From the NCBI RefSeq assembly GCF_937890665.1, contig NZ_CALADU010000099.1, forward strand, positions 1 through 24,224: 24,224 nt of DNA. The letters are read 5' to 3'. Under the pieces are notes generated by a model, which was not told the DNA's origin, ran no database searches, and saw only the letters and a list, made by a program, of their open reading frames with translations. Numbering within the stretch: the stretch's first letter is position 1; every line of letters starts with the position of its first letter. Below, one piece after another: positions 16,597 through 24,224 of this stretch. The position numbers and the translations under genes are program-made. Source of the DNA: an uncultured Subdoligranulum sp. (GTDB taxonomy: Bacteria > Bacillota_A > Clostridia > Oscillospirales > Ruminococcaceae).

Positions 16597-16822
16597 CTTT
16601 TGGAAGAACGCAGTAGGAAAATGCTGGAAAACAAAATTTTGGCTACAGAACAAGGGAAAACTTACTTTTGGTAGTTGTATAGAGCTGCGCGGTAACGCCA
16701 AACTTTTTAAAAACGCGTTGGGAAAAGAAAAGGGCTTTTGAAGGGAGGAAGGTTCGTGCAGAAACATGAGGGGGTCAGAGGAAAAATGAACAAAAATTAT
16801 AATACATTATGAAAAGAAGCTG
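16597..16822. other. Intergenic region before the ATP synthase operon
   Basis: About 225 nt with no convincing gene. It contains an 18-codon GTG-started frame (16756-16812) with a good AGGGAGGAAGG site, a 17-codon ATG frame (16621-16674) without one, and a TATAAT (16798-16803) lacking a recognisable -35. I see no structured RNA family that I can name. Confidence 0.6.
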
Positions 16823-16851
16823 TTGAAAAATAAATGCTGCTGGTGTATACT
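16823..16851 (+). promoter_or_regulatory. Promoter of the ATP synthase operon
   Basis: TTGAAA (16823-16828), a 17-bp spacer and TATACT (16846-16851). The start of transcription would be near 16858, about 29 nt before the first gene. Confidence 0.85.
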
Positions 16852-16886
16852 ATAGCCATTAAGCGTTTATGCGATTGAGGAACGCC

Positions 16887-17153
16887 ATGAAAGATTTGTA
16901 TGATATTACCCGACATTTGGTGTGGCTGACCCAATTTGGGCTGTCAATCTGCGTACCGCCTATTCTTTTTGTGGCCGCGGCAGTATGGCTGCAAAAAATG
17001 TTCGATCTCGGCAGTTGGACGGTGGCGGTAGGTGTTATTCTCGGGATATTGGGGGCGGTCAGCAGTTTGCGATATTCCCTGAAAGCTATTGAACGTCAGG
17101 GCCGCGACAAATCACAAAAGAAACCGCCGGTATCCTTTAATCGCCATGGATAA
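16887..17153 (+). CDS. atpZ: AtpZ/AtpI-family protein
   Basis: An 88-residue membrane protein with two transmembrane helices (about 14-39 and 46-66) and a basic, charged tail. Its position first in the ATP synthase operon and its hairpin topology match the AtpZ family. AtpZ has been linked to Mg2+/Ca2+ uptake with AtpI and to synthase assembly; that role is inferred. ATG 16887 has TTGAGGAA upstream. An in-frame ATG at 16869 is close to the transcription start and lacks a binding site. AtpI follows after 19 nt. The small size and sequence variability of this family limit certainty. Confidence 0.8.
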   Translation: MKDLYDITRHLVWLTQFGLSICVPPILFVAAAVWLQKMFDLGSWTVAVGVILGILGAVSSLRYSLKAIERQGRDKSQKKPPVSFNRHG

Positions 17154-17172
17154 GGAAAGGAGCACCCACTGC

Positions 17173-17589
17173 ATGCAAAAACATAAAGACGTGCTGCACC
17201 AAACGGGCCGTCTGGCCTTGGCGCTGGTTGTTTGTGTGGGGGCTATGTTGGGCGTCTATGCGCTGCTGGGAAAATTCACGACTTCCGTTTTTCTGGGAGC
17301 GGTGATTGGCAGTGTATTGGCGATTGGGAATTTCCTCTCATTGAGTATCACAGTATCCAACGCGTTGGATCGTGCTGCACGGGATCAGGATCCACAGCGG
17401 GCCCAACTTTCCATCCAAGCTTCCAGTGTGGTACGGTTGTTGGTATTGGCGGCAATTTATATTTTGTTGTTTCGTGCCGAAGTTTGTGATCCGGTGGCAG
17501 CGTTAATCCCGTTGCTGCTGGCGCAGGCGGCACTCAAACTTGTGGAATTTTTCCGCAAAGATGACAAAGGCGGTGATACAGCCGTATGA
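17173..17589 (+). CDS. atpI: ATP synthase subunit I
   Basis: A 138-residue protein with about four hydrophobic segments (13-33, 39-57, 79-97, 101-120). Its place between atpZ and atpB fits AtpI, an assembly factor shown in Na+-driven synthases such as that of Acetobacterium woodii to help form the c-ring. ATG 17173 follows AAGGAAAGGAG. An in-frame ATG at 17146 overlaps the atpZ stop and has no binding site. The stop overlaps the atpB start by 4 nt (ATGA). Sequence alone gives only modest family support, so context weighs heavily. Confidence 0.8.
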   Translation: MQKHKDVLHQTGRLALALVVCVGAMLGVYALLGKFTTSVFLGAVIGSVLAIGNFLSLSITVSNALDRAARDQDPQRAQLSIQASSVVRLLVLAAIYILLFRAEVCDPVAALIPLLLAQAALKLVEFFRKDDKGGDTAV

Positions 17590-18449
17590 ATGGCCCGAAA
17601 ATCTATTTTACAATACCGTTGTTTGGCGGAATTCCCATTACCCAGACGATTGTATCTTCCTTTGTGGTGATGGTATGCCTGTGTGTGGCGGGAATTCTAT
17701 TAGGGCGCAACCTTCAAAAGCGCCCCTCCCGCCGACAGGTCTTAGTGGAAAAAGGGGTTTCCATGCTGTATGGCATGGTGGAAGATACCATGGGCAAACA
17801 CAATGCCTATTGGACACCGTATATTGGCGCGTTGTTCCTTTCTTCCATATGCGGTTCTTATATTGGAATGACAGGTATTTTCCGTTCCGCCACCGCAGAC
17901 CTTTCTACCACAGTTACTTGGGCCTTGATGACCAGTTTTTTGTGTTGGGGCTGTTCCATTCGCGCAAATGGTTTTGTGGGCTGGCTTAAAGGGTTTACAG
18001 AACCGATTGTGGTCATGACCCCCATGAACTTGGTTTCGGAGGTGGCGCAGCCGATTTCAATGGCGTTCCGTCATTTCGGTAATATTGCGGGCGGTAGTGT
18101 GTTGACCAGTCTGGTATATTCCGCTTTGGCAACGGTTTCTGCTGTATTGCTGGGGCTGGTCGGCAAAAGCGTAATTATATCGGCTGCCGTACTCCTGATC
18201 GGTATCGCCCTGTTAGTTACGGGAATTCGCGCCAAAAAGATGGCTCGGAAAATATTTGGCATTGTATTCGTGGCCACTGGTGCGCTGGCGATTTTGGGGC
18301 TCAGTGGCGTGCCGTATCTGGAAGTTGGTATTCCAGGCATTTTGAGTTTGTATTTTGATGTTTTTTCTGGCGGGGTACAAGCCCTTGTCTTTAGTTTGCT
18401 GACGATGGTTTATGTGGGCAATGCTTGCCCGCCGCCGGAAGAAGCCTGA
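17586..18449 (+). CDS. atpB: ATP synthase F0 subunit a, with an extra hydrophobic insert
   Basis: The 287-residue stator subunit forms the ion half-channels against the c-ring. MNLVSEVAQPISMAFRHFGN (147-166) contains the essential Arg162, and GGVQALVFSLLTMVYV near the C-terminus is the last helix block with Gln265. The interval Arg162-Gln265 is 103 residues, against 42 in E. coli (Arg210-Gln252). The extra part, about 190-242, includes two hydrophobic stretches joined by a basic RAKKMARK turn. This is an intact in-frame gene rather than a frameshift product, since family motifs occur on both sides. The start overlaps the atpI stop by 4 nt, which suggests translational coupling. Confidence 0.92.
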   Translation: MNGPKIYFTIPLFGGIPITQTIVSSFVVMVCLCVAGILLGRNLQKRPSRRQVLVEKGVSMLYGMVEDTMGKHNAYWTPYIGALFLSSICGSYIGMTGIFRSATADLSTTVTWALMTSFLCWGCSIRANGFVGWLKGFTEPIVVMTPMNLVSEVAQPISMAFRHFGNIAGGSVLTSLVYSALATVSAVLLGLVGKSVIISAAVLLIGIALLVTGIRAKKMARKIFGIVFVATGALAILGLSGVPYLEVGIPGILSLYFDVFSGGVQALVFSLLTMVYVGNACPPPEEA

Positions 18450-18478
18450 TTTCGTATTTTATAATAGGAGGAACCCCT

Positions 18479-18718
18479 ATGGAAGCTGCAATCGTAAAAG
18501 CCGCCTGCGCGATCGGCGCCGGCATCGCAATCGGATTCGGAGCTATCGGCCCGGCAATCGGTGAAGGTACCGCCGTCGGCAAAGCGCTGGAAGGTATGTC
18601 CCGCCAGCCCGAGATGACCAACGTATTGCGTACCAACATGATCCTTGGCTGTGCCATTACCGAATCTACCGGTATTTATTCTCTGGTCATCTCTTTGCTC
18701 CTTCTCTTCGTTTTCTGA
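18479..18718 (+). CDS. atpE: ATP synthase F0 subunit c, Na+-type two-carboxylate site
   Basis: A 79-residue proteolipid of the rotor ring, two helices joined by the polar RQPE loop (42-45). Helix 1 is rich in glycine (GAGIAIGFGAIGPAIGEG) as in c-rings generally. The ion-binding carboxylate is Glu62 in TESTGIY (61-67). Aligned on Pro25 with Ilyobacter tartaricus, Glu29 takes the place of Gln32 and Glu62-Ser63-Thr64/Tyr67 take the places of Glu65-Ser66-Thr67/Tyr70. This pattern matches the two-carboxylate Na+ site described in Fusobacterium nucleatum. Na+ coupling is inferred. ATG 18479 has AGGAGG upstream. The gene lies 29 nt after atpB. Confidence 0.96.
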   Translation: MEAAIVKAACAIGAGIAIGFGAIGPAIGEGTAVGKALEGMSRQPEMTNVLRTNMILGCAITESTGIYSLVISLLLLFVF

Positions 18719-18752
18719 TGGACAAGGAAGAAAACGAAAGGAGGGATGACAG

Positions 18753-19259
18753 ATGACGGGATTTGAAAGTTTTGTCGGTGTCAACCCGTGGACTGCGCTT
18801 TTCACCTTCTGTAACATGCTCATCACCTTTGCGGTGCTGCGTCATTTCTTGTTCAAACCGGTCAAAAAGATGATTGATGATCGTCAACAGGAAATCGATC
18901 AGATGTATGCCGATGCCGCTGCTGCCAAACAAAAGGCTGCAGATTTGGAGGAAGAGTACCAGCAGCATCTCAAGAGTATCAAGGCTGAACAGGATGCCAT
19001 GCTTCGGGAAGCGACGGCTCGTGCCCAAAAACGGGAAGAAGAGATTGTCAACACAGCCCGGAATGAAGCGCAGGCTTTGCGCACTGCGGCGGAAGCCGAG
19101 GTGGCACAGGAACGCAAGAAGGCAGTCAATGACCTGAAGAACGAGATCGGCGGCATGGCGGTGGAAATTGCCAGCAAGGTGGTTGAGCGTGAGATTAACC
19201 AGAACGATCATCAGGCTTTGATTGATGAATTTATCCGGAATGTGGGGGATGCCTCATGA
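18753..19259 (+). CDS. atpF: ATP synthase F0 subunit b
   Basis: A 168-residue stator stalk subunit with one N-terminal membrane helix (about 14-32) and a long, charged, alanine-rich coiled coil (about 40-150). LFKPVKKMIDDRQQEID after the membrane helix is typical. There is a single b gene rather than a b/b' pair, so a homodimeric stalk is expected. AAAGGAGGG precedes ATG 18753. The stop overlaps the atpH start by 4 nt. Confidence 0.94.
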   Translation: MTGFESFVGVNPWTALFTFCNMLITFAVLRHFLFKPVKKMIDDRQQEIDQMYADAAAAKQKAADLEEEYQQHLKSIKAEQDAMLREATARAQKREEEIVNTARNEAQALRTAAEAEVAQERKKAVNDLKNEIGGMAVEIASKVVEREINQNDHQALIDEFIRNVGDAS

Positions 19260-19792
19260 CCGAATTGGCCAAGCGCTACGGTGGCAGTTTGTATGAACTG
19301 GCGGCCGAGGAAGCACTGACGGATACCATCTTACAGGACCTTGCACTGGCAGAGTCCTGTTGCAAACAGGAACCGGACTATCTGCGTTTGCTGCAGACTC
19401 CCAGTATCCCTAAAAAGGAGCGCTGCGGATTGTTGGAGCAAGCGTTTACGGGTATGCATCCTTATGTGGTCAACTTCCTCAGAATTTTGTGTGAAGAAGA
19501 TCTACTGGGGGAGCTTTCCGGCTGTTTGGATGCCTATCGGGCGCGTTACAACGCTGACCATGGTATTTTGGAGGCAACGGTGACTTCGGCAGTTCCGCTG
19601 TCTGACGAGGCGCGTTCCAAATTGCTTGCCAGCTTGCAGACCAAAACCGGCAAAACCATTCATTTGACGGAAAAGACCGATCCTACGATATTGGGTGGAT
19701 TGCGTCTTGATTTGGCTGGAGAGCGACTGGATGGCACCGTACAGCGCCGTTTGGAAATGCTGCGTGACGACATTGCCAACGTAGTCCTATAA
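19256..19792 (+). CDS. atpH: ATP synthase F1 subunit delta
   Basis: A 178-residue peripheral-stalk subunit that joins subunit b to the alpha3beta3 head. RYGGSLYELAAEE at the N-terminus and the C-terminal GGLRLDLAGERLDGTVQRRL block match the delta/OSCP family. It starts inside the atpF stop (ATGA), suggesting coupled translation. Its length is standard. The next gene begins after 43 nt. Confidence 0.94.
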   Translation: MTELAKRYGGSLYELAAEEALTDTILQDLALAESCCKQEPDYLRLLQTPSIPKKERCGLLEQAFTGMHPYVVNFLRILCEEDLLGELSGCLDAYRARYNADHGILEATVTSAVPLSDEARSKLLASLQTKTGKTIHLTEKTDPTILGGLRLDLAGERLDGTVQRRLEMLRDDIANVVL

Positions 19793-19835
19793 CGAAAGAA
19801 CACCTCATTTTATAGATTGAGTGGTGAACCATACT

Positions 19836-21356
19836 GTGCAACTGAAACCCGAACAAATCTCCCGCATCATTCGTTCGCAGATTAAGTATTACCAGAACGC
19901 TATCGAACAGTCCGAAACCGGTACAGTTACGATGGTGGGTGATGGTATTGCCCGTGCTTCGGGGCTGGATAACTGCATGGCCGGTGAGCTGGTGCAGTTT
20001 GAGAGCGGCACCTACGGCATGGCCCAGAACTTGGAAGAAAACAGTGTTTCCATCGTTCTGTTGGGTGATGATAGCGGGATCAAAGAAGGCGGCAATATTC
20101 GTCGTACCGGCAAGGTTGTCTCTGTTCCGGTAGGTGAAGGAATGATTGGCCGTGTAGTCAATGCTTTGGGCCAGCCTATTGACGGCAAGGGTCCTATCGA
20201 GGCGGCGGACTACCGTGCCATTGAATCGCCGGCACCCGGTATCATTGATCGGCAGCCGGTTAAGCAACCGTTGCAGACGGGAATCAAGGCAATCGACTCG
20301 ATGATTCCTATTGGCCGCGGTCAGCGTGAATTGATTATCGGAGACCGCCAGACAGGCAAAACTGTTATTGCTACCGATACCATCATCAACCAAAAAGGGC
20401 AGGATGTGCTCTGTATCTATGTGGCTATCGGTCAGAAGCGATCCACGGTTGCCTCTTTGGTAGAAAATTTGGAGAAGAATGGCGCAATGGCCTATACGAC
20501 TGTGGTTTGCGCCACAGCATCGGAATTGTCTCCTCTGCAATATATCGCACCGTATGCCGGCTGCGCGATGGGCGAATATTTTATGCAGCAAGGTAAGCAT
20601 GTGTTGATCATCTATGACGATCTATCGAAGCATGCAGTGGCCTATCGTGCGCTTTCTTTGCTGATTCGTCGTCCTCCTGGACGTGAGGCATATCCCGGCG
20701 ACGTTTTCTATCTGCATAGTCGGTTGCTGGAACGTGCGGCAAAACTCAGTGATGAAAAAGGCGGCGGCTCTTTGACCGCGTTGCCTATCATTGAAACGCA
20801 GGCAGGTGACGTGGCGGCTTATATCCCTACCAACGTTATCTCCATCACCGATGGGCAGATCTTCCTAGAAACAGAGCTGTTCCATGCGGGTATCCGTCCT
20901 GCCGTAAACCCCGGTATTTCGGTGTCGCGTGTAGGCGGTAATGCTCAAATTAAGGCGATGAAGAAAGTCGCTGGTACCTTAAAGCTGATTTACTCCCAGT
21001 ACCGCGAGTTGCAGGGGTTTGCCCAGTTTGGCTCTGATTTGGATGCGGATACCAAGGCGCGTCTGGCGCAGGGTGAACGGATTGTGGAAGTCCTAAAGCA
21101 GGATCGCAACAGCCCGGTTCCGGTAGAAAAGCAGGTTGCCATTCTATATGCAACAGTACACGGGTATCTCAAAGAAATTGAAGTATCTGCCATTGCATCT
21201 TATGAGCGGGAACTGTATCAATATTTGGATGAAAACGCAGAGGCCGTAGACGCTATGGACCAAATTCGTACGACCGGAGATCTGAAGCCGGAGACGGAAG
21301 AAAAGCTGAAGACTGTGTTGGAAGCTTTTACCGCAAAGTTCCAAAAAGAAAACTAA
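19836..21356 (+). CDS. atpA: ATP synthase F1 subunit alpha
   Basis: A 506-residue non-catalytic nucleotide-binding subunit. The Walker A motif GDRQTGKT is at 169-176. Other alpha signatures are [19 protein letters not shown] and [15 protein letters not shown] chose GTG 19836 because it gives MQLKPEQIS, which aligns with the conserved M-x-x-(R/K)-PEE-I start of alpha subunits. GTG 19821 and 19824 are possible alternatives that add 4-5 residues. The ribosome binding site is weak (GAGTGGTG, 19820-19827), which is odd for a subunit needed in three copies. atpG follows after 21 nt. Confidence 0.96.
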   Translation: MQLKPEQISRIIRSQIKYYQNAIEQSETGTVTMVGDGIARASGLDNCMAGELVQFESGTYGMAQNLEENSVSIVLLGDDSGIKEGGNIRRTGKVVSVPVGEGMIGRVVNALGQPIDGKGPIEAADYRAIESPAPGIIDRQPVKQPLQTGIKAIDSMIPIGRGQRELIIGDRQTGKTVIATDTIINQKGQDVLCIYVAIGQKRSTVASLVENLEKNGAMAYTTVVCATASELSPLQYIAPYAGCAMGEYFMQQGKHVLIIYDDLSKHAVAYRALSLLIRRPPGREAYPGDVFYLHSRLLERAAKLSDEKGGGSLTALPIIETQAGDVAAYIPTNVISITDGQIFLETELFHAGIRPAVNPGISVSRVGGNAQIKAMKKVAGTLKLIYSQYRELQGFAQFGSDLDADTKARLAQGERIVEVLKQDRNSPVPVEKQVAILYATVHGYLKEIEVSAIASYERELYQYLDENAEAVDAMDQIRTTGDLKPETEEKLKTVLEAFTAKFQKEN

Positions 21357-21377
21357 GCCGTAAAGGGGGTGCCGTTG

Positions 21378-23644
<2,267 letters not shown>

Positions 23645-23656
23645 GGAGGCGAGCCT

Positions 23657-24070
23657 ATGGCAAGTTTCCCGCTGAAGATTGTGACCCCGGATGGCGTTGC
23701 CTTTGACGGTGAAGTTAAGTCCCTTTCTTGCCGTACGATTTGTGGGCAGGTGGAACTGATGGCGCGCCATATCGATTACTGCACGGCAGTTGGCATGGGG
23801 GAAGCTCACATCACAACCGAGGATGGAGCAGTTCGACGTGCTGCTTGTATGGGCGGTATGCTCAGCATGCTGGGCGGGCAGTGTCGTTTGTTGGCTACTA
23901 CCTTTGAATGGGCAGATACCATTGATACGGAACGGGTAGCCCGCAGCAAAGCCCGTGCGGAGGCCATTTTGTCCAGAAAAGATGTGGATGCCCACGAGAT
24001 TGAATTGGCGGAAGCTAGGCTGAAACGTGCCTTGGTTCGTGGCAGCGTGGCGGGCAATAGGAATGCTTAA
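23657..24070 (+). CDS. atpC: ATP synthase F1 subunit epsilon
   Basis: A 137-residue subunit that couples the gamma shaft to the c-ring and can inhibit hydrolysis. The N-terminal beta-sandwich begins FPLKIVTPDGVAFDGEV. The C-terminal two-helix part (about 92-132) is present, so the inhibitory arm is not truncated. The usual MPGHIG-like block reads MARHIDY here, a mild deviation. AAGGAGG precedes ATG 23657. It is the last gene of the operon, and no GC-rich terminator follows before the tRNA promoter. Confidence 0.94.
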   Translation: MASFPLKIVTPDGVAFDGEVKSLSCRTICGQVELMARHIDYCTAVGMGEAHITTEDGAVRRAACMGGMLSMLGGQCRLLATTFEWADTIDTERVARSKARAEAILSRKDVDAHEIELAEARLKRALVRGSVAGNRNA

Positions 24071-24112
24071 TAAAGGCTTTTGAAAAAAGTTTAAAAAAAG
24101 CGAAAAAAAGTG

Positions 24113-24141
24113 TTGACATTTTTTGCAAAAGGGCTTATAAT
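24113..24141 (+). promoter_or_regulatory. Consensus promoter of tRNA-Pro
   Basis: Perfect TTGACA (24113-24118), a 17-bp spacer and perfect TATAAT (24136-24141). An A-rich tract (24082-24110) lies upstream and could act as an UP element. Transcription would start near 24148, about 26 nt before the tRNA. Confidence 0.93.
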
Positions 24142-24173
24142 GAACAAGCTGATTCGAGGCGGCTCGGTTCTGA

Positions 24174-24224
24174 CCGGGTGTAGCGCAGTTTGGTAGCGCG
24201 CTTGAATGGGGTTCAAGAGGCCGT
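24174..24224 (+). tRNA. tRNA-Pro (anticodon GGG), 3'-truncated by window end
   Basis: The first 51 nt fold as a tRNA: acceptor 5' strand CCGGGTG (24174-24180), T8-A9, D-stem GCGC/GCGC around AGTTTGGTA (24183-24199), and anticodon stem CTTGA/TCAAG (24201-24205 and 24213-24217) with loop ATGGGGT. The anticodon is GGG (24208-24210), read as proline. The T arm and acceptor 3' strand lie beyond the window, so pairing of the acceptor stem cannot be checked. Confidence 0.93.

Noticed and set aside
16621..16674. 17-codon frame after the plsY terminator
   Set aside because: No ribosome binding site and no promoter. Frames of this size occur by chance.
16477..16767. 96-codon minus-strand frame downstream of plsY
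   Set aside because: It crosses the plsY 3' end and the strong terminator, is lysine/serine/phenylalanine-rich without motif, and lacks a ribosome binding site.
16798..16803. TATAAT as a second ATP operon promoter
   Set aside because: There is no acceptable -35 at 16-18 bp. The TTGAAA-17-TATACT pair closer to the gene is much better.

Overview
The window looks like a chromosomal housekeeping segment of an anaerobic, low-to-mid GC Firmicute, probably a Clostridia member of the Oscillospiraceae/Ruminococcaceae type. The reasons are strong AGGAGG ribosome binding sites, frequent TTG and GTG starts, a type A RNase P RNA, a monomeric [FeFe]-hydrogenase with a Rex-like operator, the DUF512 radical SAM-der-plsY cluster, and an ATP synthase operon with AtpZ/AtpI and a c subunit carrying a Na+-type ion site. 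Family-level placement is an inference. I see no mobile element, CRISPR array or phage gene.

Layout. 1-203: 3' part of rnpB and its terminator. 204-5959 (+): RluA-family pseudouridine synthase, a membrane-anchored LysM/G5/M23 cell-wall hydrolase, murA, a WalJ/YycJ-type MBL hydrolase and rlmH, closed by a perfect 18-bp inverted repeat that can terminate from both sides. 5969-8982 (-): [FeFe]-hydrogenase and mtaB, each with its own promoter. 9121-10338 (+): D-Ala-D-Ala carboxypeptidase, divergent from mtaB with overlapping -10 boxes. 10386-12297 (+): pgi and a small P-loop protein. 12340-13143: yceD-rpmF. 13178-16596: DUF512 radical SAM protein, der and plsY. 16823-24070: complete ATP synthase operon atpZ-I-B-E-F-H-A-G-D-C. 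24113-24224: a consensus promoter driving a tRNA-Pro(GGG) cut by the window end.

How the genes fit together. Several act in envelope building (murA, M23 hydrolase, DD-carboxypeptidase, plsY) or in RNA and ribosome maturation (rnpB, RluA-type synthase, rlmH, mtaB, der, rpmF). Energy metabolism is represented by pgi, the hydrogenase (disposal of reducing equivalents as H2) and the ATP synthase.

The main points beyond routine annotation are four. (1) AtpE has Glu29 as well as Glu62-Ser63-Thr64 and Tyr67, the two-carboxylate site known from Na+-driven rotors. (2) AtpB has about 60 extra residues, including two extra hydrophobic segments, between its essential arginine and the last helix. (3) A 12/14 match to the clostridial Rex operator lies over the -10 box of the hydrogenase promoter. 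(4) A strong terminator sits directly before the ribosome binding site of the MBL hydrolase gene, with no room for a promoter between. None of these could be tested by database search here.
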